NCBI GenBank assembly: GCA_903921725.1
Contig: CAIXRA010000016.1
Location: 1 to 49,632, forward strand
Direction of reading: 5' to 3'
Length of the DNA: 49,632 nt
Origin: an uncultured Lentisphaerota bacterium
GTDB taxonomy: Bacteria > Verrucomicrobiota > Lentisphaeria > Oligosphaerales > CAITYL01
The notes beneath the pieces were generated by a model. The model was not told the origin of the DNA and did no database searches. It saw only the letters and a list, made by a program, of their open reading frames with translations. Each line of letters opens with the position of its first letter. Position 1 is the stretch's first letter. The position numbers and the translations under genes were made by a program. Positions 11,040 to 18,449 of this stretch are shown here, one piece after another.

Positions 11040-12050
11040 TCAGGACCGCGGATGCGCCTTGGCGTAGGCCTGCATGAGGCGTTCGGCGCTGATGTGCGTG
11101 TAGATCTGGGTGGTGGTGAGGTTGGCGTGGCCGAGCAGTTCCTGGACGCTGCGCAGGTCCGCCCCGGCATCGAGCAGGTGCGTGGCGAAGGAATGCCGCA
11201 GTTTGTGCGGCGTGCAGTCGGGCGGCAGCCCCGCCTCCCGCAGGAACCATTTGAACGAGCGCTGGACGGAGCGTGCGGTGAGGCGACCGCCGCGGTGGTT
11301 CAAAAAGAGCGGGTTCTTGCCGGGGAGCGCAATCCCGCGCAGCGGCAGATAGCTTCGGATTGCAGCGAGCGCGGGCCGGCCGAGGTAGCAGAAACGCTCC
11401 TTCTGCCCCTTGCCGCGCACCTTGAAAACGCCGGTTTCCTGATCAACATCCTCTTGGTTGAGGCCGACGGCCTCGCTGATGCGCAGGCCGGCGCTGTAGA
11501 TGACCTCCAGCACGGCGGCGTCGCGGGCGGCGGCCACCTCCGCGGCCCCGCGCTGGGCGGGGGTGGCGTCGGATTGCACGGCGCGCGTCCAGTAGGCCGC
11601 GGGCGCGGCGAGGAGGCGCACGACCTGGTCCTGCGTCAGCACCTGCGGCAGGCTTTTCGGCGTCTTGAGCGTGCCGATGTGCGCCGCGGGGTTGCCATCA
11701 AGAACTCCTTCGCGGACGAGGAATCGGCAGAAGCTCCGCAGGCTGGAGAGTTTGCGCAGCACGGAACGCCGGGCCAGTCCGTCCGCCTGGAGGGTGACCA
11801 GGAATTTCCGGGCGGCTTCGCGGTCGATGCTTTTCCAGGGCAGGGCGCCGTCCGCGGCTGTTTTCCAGCGGGCGAGACGGATGAACTGGGCGAGGTCGCG
11901 GGCATAGGCGTCCACCGTGTGGCGCGAGGCGTTCCGCTCCGTCTCCAGGTGGCGGATGAAGCGCGCGATCCAGGGATCGCGAAGCAGTCCCGCTGCGCAG
12001 TCAGCAGATGCGTCGCGCATGGGCGGCTGATTTTTGGCGGTCGCTTTCAT
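11040..12050 (-). CDS. Tyrosine recombinase of the XerC/XerD family
   Basis: Site-specific recombinase of the kind that resolves chromosome dimers at dif. The 336 residues contain an N-terminal SAM-like core-binding domain (about 27-120) and a C-terminal catalytic domain with the full active-site set: Arg190 (SAGLRISEA), Lys214 (VRGKGQKER), His282 and Arg285 (HKLRHSFATHLL), His308 (LLGHANLTT) and Tyr317 (QIYTHI). A loop of about 20 residues rich in Ala and Gln (about 151-175) lies before the first arginine; it is not where integron integrases carry their special insert. Start 12050 is the longest choice; ATG 12020 is possible and neither has a clear ribosome site. No phage or island genes surround it, so a housekeeping Xer role is more likely than an integrase, but XerC and XerD cannot be separated here. 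Confidence 0.88.
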   Translation of the reverse strand: MKATAKNQPPMRDASADCAAGLLRDPWIARFIRHLETERNASRHTVDAYARDLAQFIRLARWKTAADGALPWKSIDREAARKFLVTLQADGLARRSVLRKLSSLRSFCRFLVREGVLDGNPAAHIGTLKTPKSLPQVLTQDQVVRLLAAPAAYWTRAVQSDATPAQRGAAEVAAARDAAVLEVIYSAGLRISEAVGLNQEDVDQETGVFKVRGKGQKERFCYLGRPALAAIRSYLPLRGIALPGKNPLFLNHRGGRLTARSVQRSFKWFLREAGLPPDCTPHKLRHSFATHLLDAGADLRSVQELLGHANLTTTQIYTHISAERLMQAYAKAHPRS

Positions 12051-12082
12051 GGAGACGCACCGGCGGTTCAGGGGGCATGCGT

Positions 12083-12107
12083 AAAAAAGCCGCCCTTGTC
12101 GGGCGGC
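12083..12107 (-). terminator. Intrinsic terminator (minus strand) of the candidate RNA gene
   Basis: On the minus strand, GCCGCCC, a five-base loop and GGGCGGC (stem 12089-12095 with 12101-12107) are followed by six T (12083-12088). It lies upstream of the recombinase start, so it must end a transcript coming from further right, not the recombinase mRNA. Confidence 0.85.
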
Positions 12108-12218
12108 TGAATCGGTTGGAGATGGAAGCAGGAGGATTGCACTCAGCGATCATGTTAATTTGAGGTCATGTAGACCCCGATGCATGTTTTGTTGCAGAGG
12201 GTTCAACTCCTGCTTCCA
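12083..12218 (-). ncRNA. Candidate small RNA gene, about 136 nt, unknown family
   Basis: Between the recombinase and RRM genes the minus strand carries a complete small transcription unit without a convincing reading frame. A promoter (TTGCAA, 16-base spacer, TATAGG) predicts a 5' end at about 12218. That is exactly the first base of a perfect 12-bp inverted repeat (12207-12218 with 12123-12134) closing a ~72-base loop, which itself contains GGTC-TACAT-GACC and CATG/CATG pairings. A single-stranded linker then leads to an intrinsic terminator. Closing stem, large inner domain and terminator recall 6S-like RNAs in outline only; I find no SRP, tmRNA or RNase P hallmark. Function unknown. Confidence 0.7.
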
Positions 12219-12224
12219 AGAATA

Positions 12225-12252
12225 CCTATACCGTGAATCGCGGTGATTGCAA
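12225..12252 (-). promoter_or_regulatory. Promoter of the candidate RNA gene
   Basis: Read on the minus strand: TTGCAA (12252-12247), 16 bases, TATAGG (12230-12225). The predicted start point, seven bases on, falls at 12218. Confidence 0.6.
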
Positions 12253-12379
12253 ACGTCCGGGAAGAAAAACCGGCGGTTTGGGGCAAACCATCCCGCCGCG
12301 TGCTGCATTTTTCGGGGGTGTCGCAGTGCCGTGGCCGCCTTCCAGCGTGCGGCACGAAGGCAAATTTTCGCGGACCGCT

Positions 12380-12406
12380 TTGCATTTCATTAAGGCGTGG
12401 TATGGT
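12380..12406 (+). promoter_or_regulatory. Weak candidate promoter for the RRM protein gene
   Basis: TTGCAT (12380-12385), a 15-base spacer and TATGGT (12401-12406). If used, it gives a 5' leader of about 210 bases, in which I see no gene. Long leaders are known for cold-regulated RNA-binding protein mRNAs, but no specific fold was recognised here. Confidence 0.3.
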
Positions 12407-12623
12407 AAGAGGTAGTGTGGTGTTCGACGGAAGTGTCGCAGGTTTAGGTCGTTTGAGCCGGAATTCCGGCTGAGTCAGATGTCCCAACCGGTCAGTCTGT
12501 TCTGTGGGCACCGTGTTATGTGGCCGCAAGGTCACCGGCGAAGCAGACTCCGCATGTCTGCAAGAATGGTGTCAGCCGCCAATCAAGGCGGCGGGGTGCC
12601 GAAAGAGAAGAGGATCGGTTGAG

Positions 12624-12923
12624 ATGGCTAAGAAACTGTTTGTCGGCGGGTTGAGCTGGGGCACCACGGATGAAGGTCTGCGCCAGGCGTTCTCGGGCTT
12701 CGGCGAAGTGTCCGATGCGAAGGTGATCATGGATCGTGAGACGGGCCGCAGCCGTGGTTTCGGCTTCGTCACGTTCTCCAACGATGACGCCGCGAAGGAA
12801 GCCATGGCCAAGATGGACGGCTCCAATCTGGATGGCCGCACCCTGAAGGTCAATGAGGCCCAGGAAAAGGAAGCCCGTGCCCCGCGCACCGGCGGCTTCG
12901 GCGGCGGAAACCGTCGTTGGTAA
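12624..12923 (+). CDS. RRM-type glycine-tailed RNA-binding protein
   Basis: A 99-residue single-stranded RNA-binding protein of the kind common in cyanobacteria and PVC bacteria. One RRM fills residues 4-80, with RNP2 LFVGGL (5-10) and RNP1 RGFGFVTF, whose aromatic residues stack on RNA bases. A short Gly/Arg tail (TGGFGGGNRRW) follows. Relatives are often cold-induced and thought to act as RNA chaperones; that role is inferred. ATG 12624 is preceded by AGAGGA about ten bases upstream, and homology begins at residue 2. The gene is monocistronic: a long leader precedes it and an elaborate terminator follows. Confidence 0.95.
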   Translation: MAKKLFVGGLSWGTTDEGLRQAFSGFGEVSDAKVIMDRETGRSRGFGFVTFSNDDAAKEAMAKMDGSNLDGRTLKVNEAQEKEARAPRTGGFGGGNRRW

Positions 12924-12958
12924 GCTTGACGGCATGCCGCATGGCATGCTGACGGAAT

Positions 12959-13027
12959 GCGGAGCCACCGAATGACGTCCAAGGGTCGAAAGACCGGAGG
13001 GCAGAAACGGCGGCTCCGCTTTTTTTT
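12959..13027 (+). terminator. Branched intrinsic terminator after the RRM gene
   Basis: An eight-base outer stem GCGGAGCC (12959-12966) / GGCTCCGC (13012-13019) is followed by eight T. Its 45-base loop contains a second hairpin, GGTC-GAAA-GACC (12984-12995), with a GNRA tetraloop. The nested form is unusual for a plain terminator. Confidence 0.8.
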
Positions 13028-13045
13028 GCGGAGATTTTGGGACGA

Positions 13046-14236
13046 ATGAACTGGTTCCTGCCAGTATTTCTCGCCTGCTTCCTCTGCGTGTCGGCCTACG
13101 TGTGGGCGCGCATGGCGTCCGCTTTCGGGCTGGCCTGCCGGGGAGCCATCCTGCTGGCGCAGCCGTTCCTGCTGCTCCCGGCCGGCTTTGTGCTGGTGCA
13201 CATGTATGGCGGCCGCTGGCCGGAGAGTCTGGCCTGTGCTGTGGAACATGCCGCCGGCTGCTGGCCGGCGCTGATTCTCTGGATGTTGTTTTTCCTGCTG
13301 CCGCTGGATTTGTGGAACCTCCTGGTTCGCGCGTCCGGGTGCTTCTGCAAGCCCATGACCCGGCTGCGCCTGCCGCCGGCCACTCTAGCGGTGATTGCGC
13401 TGTGCGGAACCGTTGTTTTTTTCACCATCGCCGTGAACGGTGCCCGCCGGGTGACCGTCAACCGCGTCCGGATCATCACCGAACGCCTGGGCTACGATGC
13501 CCCGCCGCTGCGCATCGTCCTGCTGTCCGACCTGCACATCGGCCGGACATCCATCCCTTCGACCGTCCGCCGTGTGCGCGACCTGGTGAAGGAGGCCAAG
13601 CCGGACCTGCTCCTTTGTGCGGGCGATTTTTGTGACACCGCCGGCGGGGATGCCGGACGGCAGGCGGAACTTTTCCGGGAAATCCACCCAGCGTTCGGCA
13701 AGCTTGCCGTCCTAGGCAACCACGAAGCCTACGCCGGGGTGGAGGCATCAATCAAGATTCTGAACGGGGCCGGCTTCCGGGTTCTGCGCGATGAGACGGT
13801 ACCCATCCGTGATGACTGGGCGGTGACCGGCGCGGATGATCCTGCCGCAGGGCTGCTGGGGGAATTGGGGGAACGCGCGGACGCCTGGCTACTTCCCAAA
13901 AACCGCGGACGGCGCTATGTCATCCTGCTCAAGCACCGTCCGGAAGTTTCAGAGAAAGCGCGGAGTTCCGCCGACCTGCAACTTTCCGGGCACACCCATG
14001 GCGGCCAGATTTTTCCATTCGGCTGGCTTGTCCGCCGCCTGTACCCATTTGAGGAGGGACGGCTACTTCCGTTCGATGGCGGGCTCGGGCTTTACATCTC
14101 CCGCGGTGCCGGAACCTGGGGTCCGCCGCTGCGGCTTGCGGCTCCGCCAGAAATCACGGTGATCACCATCGAACCCAAAAGCTTTCCGGAGGCCGACAAG
14201 GTGGCGATCGAGTTCGGCCCGGGAGGCAGGCCATGA
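13046..14236 (+). CDS. Membrane-anchored metallophosphoesterase (YkuE/YaeI-like)
   Basis: A 396-residue protein with an N-terminal membrane part and a calcineurin-like phosphoesterase domain. Hydrophobic segments lie at about residues 3-20, 30-52, 70-92 and 112-130. The catalytic domain (about 150-385) has the metal-binding motifs in order: LSDLHIG, GDFCD, GNHE and GHTHGGQ. Such enzymes hydrolyse phosphoesters at the membrane; some relatives act on lipid A precursors or phospholipids, but the substrate here is unknown. ATG 13046 is used; an in-frame TTG lies three codons upstream. The stop overlaps the start of the next gene by four bases (ATGA), so the two are probably co-translated. The partner is an O-antigen-ligase-like protein, suggesting an envelope polysaccharide role (inference). 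Confidence 0.88.
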   Translation: MNWFLPVFLACFLCVSAYVWARMASAFGLACRGAILLAQPFLLLPAGFVLVHMYGGRWPESLACAVEHAAGCWPALILWMLFFLLPLDLWNLLVRASGCFCKPMTRLRLPPATLAVIALCGTVVFFTIAVNGARRVTVNRVRIITERLGYDAPPLRIVLLSDLHIGRTSIPSTVRRVRDLVKEAKPDLLLCAGDFCDTAGGDAGRQAELFREIHPAFGKLAVLGNHEAYAGVEASIKILNGAGFRVLRDETVPIRDDWAVTGADDPAAGLLGELGERADAWLLPKNRGRRYVILLKHRPEVSEKARSSADLQLSGHTHGGQIFPFGWLVRRLYPFEEGRLLPFDGGLGLYISRGAGTWGPPLRLAAPPEITVITIEPKSFPEADKVAIEFGPGGRP

Positions 14237-16509
14237 GCGGGGAATCGTTTCATATTGAAGGCGGCGTCCGCCTGTCCGCCGTTTCCGGCGTCCTGTTTGC
14301 CGTGCTGCTTGCCGCGTGTCTGTTCCTTTCCTATCCGCTTGCACTGTTCGTCCCCGTGCGCCCGGGTGCCGGACTGCTGGGGTTTTATTTTGCACTGCCG
14401 ACCTTTTTCCTTTTCTCGCTTGCGGCCTGCGGATGGCTGTTGCTGGAGTTCCCGCGCCGCTTCCGCGCTTTGCCGCAGGGCGCCCCGGCACTCCGGCATG
14501 ACCCGGCACGTCTGATGCTGGCGGGGTTTGCGCTCTTCGCGTGCTCTGTCATCCTGAATGCGTGGCTGATGCGGAGCTCCGGTGCGGTTCCGGTCGTGGA
14601 AATGCTGGGCATGGCGGCTGTGCCGCTGTTTTTTGCACTGCGTCCGGCCGCTCCGTTGCGGCGCCTGCTGCCCCCCCTCCTGGCCGCGCTCTGGCTGGCG
14701 CTGGCCGTCCACGGGATATGGCAATGGGCCGTTGGTATGGAAGTTGTAGGCATTGCGGGCAACCGGAACTGGATGGCCGTGCTGGTGCTGGCACTGGCGC
14801 CGTGGGCTTGGCAGGCGGTGGCCGGTGGCGGAATGGCGCGGCGCTGGGGTGCGGCGCTCTTGCCGGCTGCGGTTTCCCTGCTCCTGGCCTGGAAAGGGGA
14901 ATCGAGGGCGGCCTGGGTCATGCTTGCGTCCTATGTCTTCTTTTTTCTGCTGTTCCCGCGCTTGTCGTGGAAGGGCAGGGTATCTCTGGCGCTTGGCGCG
15001 CTGGCCGCCGCCGCAGCGCTGGCGGCCGTACTTCTTACCCCGGCGCGCATGGAACGGATCAGGGCCGGGGAAATCCGGCCGTCGCTGTGGATTGGCACGC
15101 TGCGGCTGGTGGCCGACCATCCGCTGGCGGGTGTCGGTGCCGGGAATTTTCGGCGCGAATTTCCGGCCTGCAAGCAGGAGGAACAGAAGCATGTGACCGT
15201 AGCCGCCGCCGTCACGGAACACCCGCACTGCGAGCCGCTGCGAATGGCTGCGGAAACGGGAATTCCCCTGGCGCTGCTCTGGCTGCTGCTTTGGCTGCCC
15301 CTTTGGCGGCCGCCGGAGCCGGGCGGTTTCGGACGGGCCGTGCATTTCGGCGCATGGATGGTCTGCGGAACGGCGCTGCTGGACAAGGCGCTGGTTCAGC
15401 CGCCGTCCGGCCTGCTCGGACTCATGTTTCTTGGATTGCTTTGGAACAGCTGGCTCGGCTCCCGCTTCCGCACGGATTCCGGGGCGCCGTTCACCCGCCG
15501 GCCGGTGGCCATGCTGGTAGCTGTACTCTTCGCGGCGGCCGGGCTTTGGTTGGGGACGGTGTCGGCGGCGGCCTCCTGGTGGCAGCGCCGTGCCATGCTG
15601 GCAGATTCCGCGCGTGATTTCGTCGGTGCATACGACGCCTGGTGCCGCGCGGCGCGCTGGAACCCGCATGATGTCACGCCGCCATTCCGCGCCGGCGCCG
15701 TGGCCCTGCGCGGACTGCACCGACCGGACCTGGCGCTGAAACAGTTTGCGGACGCCGTGGATTTGGAGCCGGACTACGCCCATCTGAACGGCGAAATCGG
15801 GGCGGCCCTCGGTGAAGTCCGGCGGACGGCGGATGCGTTGCCGTACCTGCGGCGGGATGCGGCGCTGTATCCGTGCGACCCGGCCACGCAGCGCCGCCTC
15901 ATTGTCGGGCTTCTGGACAACGGGCTCGACGGCGAGGCCCTCCGGGTGGCGGCGGCGCTTCCCGCGCTCGACCAACGCCGCGCCGTCCAGCGCCTGGGCG
16001 CCGGTGAACTCCGCCGATTGACCGCCAAATTCCTGCGTGCGATGGAGGCTGGCGACGGTACGGCGGCGCTCGGGGCGGCCGCCGAGCTTGCATCCCCAAA
16101 AACGTTCGAATGGCTGGACGACCCGCTTTTCCCCGGGCTCTGCCGGAAGTCGGGCTTTCCTGTTGGCTTCGCGGAACGTTTCGATCCCGCCGACTTTCTC
16201 TACTGGCAGGAATGTTTTGCGGCAAAGACGGCGGCACCGTCTCCGGCCGACGACCTTCGCGCCTTCCAGCCCGCCGCGGACGGTTCGCGGGTACTCCGAA
16301 TCCGCCCGTTCGACTTCTGTGCAAGGCACCAGATCCTGGCCAACATCCTCCAAGCCGGGTTCGGAACCGCGGCACCCACGCCGTGGTTCGGGGTGCCGCC
16401 CTCGCTGCGTCTGGCGCGCTGCCGGATGCTGGCCGGCGAGGAAGGGAAGCTTCTGCGCGTGGAGTTTGACCTGCAACGGCGCGCCCCTGTTCGACAGTCG
16501 CCGAAGTGA
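14233..16509 (+). CDS. O-antigen ligase/polymerase-like membrane protein with C-terminal TPRs
   Basis: A 758-residue polytopic protein. About ten to twelve hydrophobic segments fill residues 15-440, and a large loop near residue 300 carries the Wzy_C-type motif DHPLAGVGAGNF with EHPHCEPLRMAAETG, as in O-antigen ligases and polymerases. The C-terminal ~300 residues are soluble and contain TPR-like repeats (DLALKQFADAVDLEPDYAHL, ADALPYLRRDAALYPCDP). This combination is common in Gram-negative exopolysaccharide or glycan ligase systems; whether it joins lipopolysaccharide, a capsule or a protein glycan cannot be told. It overlaps the phosphoesterase gene by four bases. No glycosyltransferase cluster is adjacent, so it would act with genes elsewhere. 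Confidence 0.85.
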   Translation: MSGESFHIEGGVRLSAVSGVLFAVLLAACLFLSYPLALFVPVRPGAGLLGFYFALPTFFLFSLAACGWLLLEFPRRFRALPQGAPALRHDPARLMLAGFALFACSVILNAWLMRSSGAVPVVEMLGMAAVPLFFALRPAAPLRRLLPPLLAALWLALAVHGIWQWAVGMEVVGIAGNRNWMAVLVLALAPWAWQAVAGGGMARRWGAALLPAAVSLLLAWKGESRAAWVMLASYVFFFLLFPRLSWKGRVSLALGALAAAAALAAVLLTPARMERIRAGEIRPSLWIGTLRLVADHPLAGVGAGNFRREFPACKQEEQKHVTVAAAVTEHPHCEPLRMAAETGIPLALLWLLLWLPLWRPPEPGGFGRAVHFGAWMVCGTALLDKALVQPPSGLLGLMFLGLLWNSWLGSRFRTDSGAPFTRRPVAMLVAVLFAAAGLWLGTVSAAASWWQRRAMLADSARDFVGAYDAWCRAARWNPHDVTPPFRAGAVALRGLHRPDLALKQFADAVDLEPDYAHLNGEIGAALGEVRRTADALPYLRRDAALYPCDPATQRRLIVGLLDNGLDGEALRVAAALPALDQRRAVQRLGAGELRRLTAKFLRAMEAGDGTAALGAAAELASPKTFEWLDDPLFPGLCRKSGFPVGFAERFDPADFLYWQECFAAKTAAPSPADDLRAFQPAADGSRVLRIRPFDFCARHQILANILQAGFGTAAPTPWFGVPPSLRLARCRMLAGEEGKLLRVEFDLQRRAPVRQSPK

Positions 16510-16594
16510 GGCTAAAGTAAGCGTGAAAATGTCCGAACCGCGTTGCCGGGATGACGCCCCGGTTTTTGGCCTCTAAAAGGAAGGATTGCACTTC

Positions 16595-16816
16595 ATGGAA
16601 GCACAGATTCGTGAAACGCTGGAAGAGCTCAGGGGCATGCTGCAGGACGATGGCGGCGACCTGGAGGTTGTGAGCATTGACGGCACCAGTGTGAAGCTGC
16701 GCCTGCAGGGCGCCTGCGGCTGCTGTCCCCATGCAACCATGACGCTGAAGCACGGCATTGAGCGCATCCTCCGCGAGCGCGTCAGCCCCGACATTGTAGT
16801 CGAACGCGTCGAGTGA
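16595..16816 (+). CDS. NifU-like iron-sulfur cluster carrier (NifU C-terminal domain)
   Basis: A 73-residue single-domain protein of the NifU-C/NfuA family, which carries [4Fe-4S] clusters to client proteins. It has the pattern DDGGDLEVVSIDG and the cluster-binding CxxC in GACGCCPHATMTLKHGIE. ATG 16595 is chosen because AAGGA lies nine bases upstream; a TTG three codons earlier would touch the ribosome site. It follows the O-antigen ligase gene by 85 bases and ends in its own terminator. Confidence 0.93.
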   Translation: MEAQIRETLEELRGMLQDDGGDLEVVSIDGTSVKLRLQGACGCCPHATMTLKHGIERILRERVSPDIVVERVE

Positions 16817-16868
16817 CCCGTCCGGCTCGCCGCGCCCCGGCGGCATGAACAATCAAGCCTGACAGAAA

Positions 16869-16903
16869 CGCCCGCATTCCGGTTTTCCGGATGCGGGCGT
16901 TTT
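16869..16903 (+). terminator. Intrinsic terminator after the NifU-like gene
   Basis: A 13-bp stem with one bulged base (CGCCCGCATtCCGG / CCGGATGCGGGCG) is followed by TTTT. Runs of A on the other side could let it work in both directions. Confidence 0.85.
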
Positions 16904-16950
16904 GCCGTGGCGACGGGGCATGTCGGAACGCAGTGATGTGCGAGGGAGAG

Positions 16951-17042
16951 GACGGAAGGACGGAAGGACGGAAGGACGGAAGGACGGAAGAAAGCGGGAA
17001 GAGGGCGGGAAGAAAGCGGGAAGAGGGCGGGAAGAGGGCGGA
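16951..17042. repeat. Purine-rich minisatellite (GACGGAAG x5, then a 22-bp unit x2)
   Basis: Five perfect copies of GACGGAAG (16951-16990) run directly into two perfect copies of a 22-bp unit beginning AAAGCGGGAAGAGGG (16991-17034) and a partial third. The strand is almost entirely purine. It lies in the spacer between the NifU-like gene and the convergent rpsI gene, flanked by terminators on both sides. Short frames through it translate to repetitive peptides and have no ribosome site. Confidence 0.9.
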
Positions 17043-17089
17043 CAAGATTGTGCGGGCGGAGGAATGCGGGGGCGTTTTTCCGGAAAAGC

Positions 17090-17127
17090 AAAAACCCGAA
17101 CCCGGCACGGAGCCGGAATCGGGTTTT
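17090..17127 (-). terminator. Intrinsic terminator of the rplM-rpsI operon
   Basis: On the minus strand, a two-part stem (AACCCGA...TCGGGTT enclosing CCGGC/GCCGG) is followed by TTTTTGCTTTT. It begins about 27 bases after the rpsI stop codon. Confidence 0.8.
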
Positions 17128-17153
17128 GCGGGATGAACCGGTTTTGAGCCGGA

Positions 17154-17552
17154 TCAGCGCTTGGAGAACTGGAAGCGGGCACGGGCACCGGGCTGGCCGT
17201 ACTTCTTGCGTTCCTTGACGCGGGCGTCGCGGGTTACCAGGCCAGCGGCCTTGAGGACGCCGCGCTGCTCGGGAAGCGCCTTCAGCAGCGCACGGGTGAT
17301 GCCGTGGCGGATGGCGAAGGTCTGGCCGACCTGGCCGCCGCCGTCGGCGTTCACCAGGATGTCGTACTTGCCTTCCGTGCCGGTGATCTTCAGCGGCTGG
17401 TAAACGTACTGCCGGAGCATGTCCGTCGGCAGATAATTGTCGAGGTCGCGGCCATTGACCACAATCTTGCCGGAACCGGGGCGGAGGCGGACGCGCGCGG
17501 AAGCCTCTTTCCGACGACCGACTGCACAGAATTCTTCAACTTGCTTGACCAT
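17154..17552 (-). CDS. rpsI: Ribosomal protein S9 (uS9)
   Basis: A 30S subunit protein of 132 residues, the expected length. It has the family core [25 protein letters not shown] (split here as [12 protein letters not shown] and [11 protein letters not shown]), the [19 protein letters not shown] block, and the conserved basic tail ending in FSKR, which reaches the P-site tRNA. It follows rplM by 39 bases on the same strand, the usual bacterial pairing, and is closed by a terminator. Confidence 0.98.
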   Translation of the reverse strand: MVKQVEEFCAVGRRKEASARVRLRPGSGKIVVNGRDLDNYLPTDMLRQYVYQPLKITGTEGKYDILVNADGGGQVGQTFAIRHGITRALLKALPEQRGVLKAAGLVTRDARVKERKKYGQPGARARFQFSKR

Positions 17553-17591
17553 CGCTGCTTTTCCTTATCAAAACGTGGTTCCGTGTGGAAT

Positions 17592-18023
17592 TCAGGAAAT
17601 CGTCAGAATGCCGGGCTGCTGGGCGGCGTGCTCGTGCTCGGCACCCTTGACAACCTTGAGCTTCCGGTACTGCTTGCGGCCAAGGCGGCCCTTGGGGAGC
17701 ATGCCCCAGACGGCTTCTTGGATCATCCGCTCCGGCTTGGTGGCGCGAACTTGGGCTGCGGTGCGTTCCTTCATGCCGCCGAGGTAGCCGCTATGCTTGC
17801 GGTAAATCTTCTGCTGTTCCTTCTTGCCCGTCAATCTGACCTTCTCGGCGTTGATGACAATGACAAAGTCGCCGGTGTCGAGGTGGGGGGTGAAGGTGGG
17901 CTTGTTCTTGCCGCGGAGAACGTCCGCGATCTTGGAGGCCAGCTTGCCGAGAATCACGCCCTCGGCGTCCACAACCCACCACTTGCGGCTAATCTCATCA
18001 ACTTTCGGGAGAAACGTTTTCAT
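17592..18023 (-). CDS. rplM: Ribosomal protein L13 (uL13)
   Basis: A 50S subunit protein of 143 residues. It carries the typical run [17 protein letters not shown], the [20 protein letters not shown] stretch (within 20 residues), YRHSGYLGG-like [14 protein letters not shown] and the [18 protein letters not shown] signature. Start 18023 (MKTFLPK) has AGGA about ten bases upstream; an earlier ATG in another frame is irrelevant. A strong promoter lies about 70 bases upstream, and rpsI follows. Confidence 0.98.
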   Translation of the reverse strand: MKTFLPKVDEISRKWWVVDAEGVILGKLASKIADVLRGKNKPTFTPHLDTGDFVIVINAEKVRLTGKKEQQKIYRKHSGYLGGMKERTAAQVRATKPERMIQEAVWGMLPKGRLGRKQYRKLKVVKGAEHEHAAQQPGILTIS

Positions 18024-18090
18024 GCCATGGTCCTGATGTTTTTTCCGCGGCACACTCGCCGCCCAAGTCGCTTAGACAAAACGAATCCGT

Positions 18091-18118
18091 AAAGTAAGCC
18101 CTCATTCGGACAAGTCAA
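18091..18118 (-). promoter_or_regulatory. Promoter of rplM-rpsI
   Basis: On the minus strand: TTGACT (18118-18113), 16 bases, TACTTT (18096-18091). The -35 box is the nearest to consensus in the window, fitting a ribosomal operon. Confidence 0.65.
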
Positions 18119-18387
18119 ACCCCCGTGGCGTTTTTTGGCATCAAAAAGTCGTTTGCGTGCGGGGAGGGAGCGCCCACCCCCGCGCCCCAACGGCCGCGTG
18201 GCCACGGGTCACCATCACCGCGTTCGCCGGCGGCATCCGCCTCCTGCCCGAGCCGGCGCATCTCCTCCGCCTCGAGCCCCGCCTGTTCGGCTTCCTGCGC
18301 CTTCCGCTCCGCTTCAATCTTCGCCCACACGGCTGCCTTCGCGTCCGCACGGTTCCCTGTGTTTTTGTGTGCGCGTTTCAGCGGCGC
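18119..18387. other. Spacer between yebC terminator and rplM promoter; possible gene relic
   Basis: About 270 bases without a convincing gene. On the minus strand a frame from a TTG at 18438 to 18115 is open, and its middle reads like a charged helix (KAAVWAKIEAERKAQEAEQA). However, its first part is the yebC terminator, its last bases are the rplM -35 box, and it has no ribosome site. It may be a decayed small gene or simply an open frame in GC-rich DNA. Confidence 0.35.
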
Positions 18388-18418
18388 AAAAAAGCCGCGC
18401 TTTTTGGGGCGCGGCTTT
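18388..18418 (-). terminator. Intrinsic terminator of yebC
   Basis: On the minus strand, GCGCC-type stem GCGCGGC/GCCGCGC (18409-18415 with 18394-18400), extended by AAA/TTT pairs, followed by TTTTTT (18393-18388). It starts about 32 bases after the yebC stop. Confidence 0.85.
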
Positions 18419-18449
18419 GGGATGCGTGTTTCCGCCAAGGGGTGGCGGG

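Noticed and set aside
11040..12050. Integron or phage integrase
   Set aside because: The loop insert lies before the first catalytic arginine, not at the integron-specific position, and no attC sites, cassettes or phage genes are near.
12123..12218. A tRNA or tmRNA gene on the plus strand (GGTTCAACTCC looks like a T loop)
   Set aside because: The T stem has a mismatch, the acceptor halves do not pair at the right distance, and no D or anticodon arm forms. The promoter and terminator fit a minus-strand RNA instead.
14092..16476. A 794-codon open frame opposite the O-antigen ligase-like gene
   Set aside because: Gln/Arg/Pro-rich translation with no membrane segments or motifs; the plus-strand gene has both, so this frame is an artefact of composition.
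16951..17042. CRISPR array
   Set aside because: The units are contiguous without unique spacers, and no cas genes are in the window.
18115..18438. A 107-codon minus-strand frame after yebC
   Set aside because: It needs a TTG start, contains the yebC terminator and ends in the rplM promoter. Kept only as a possible relic in the spacer entry.
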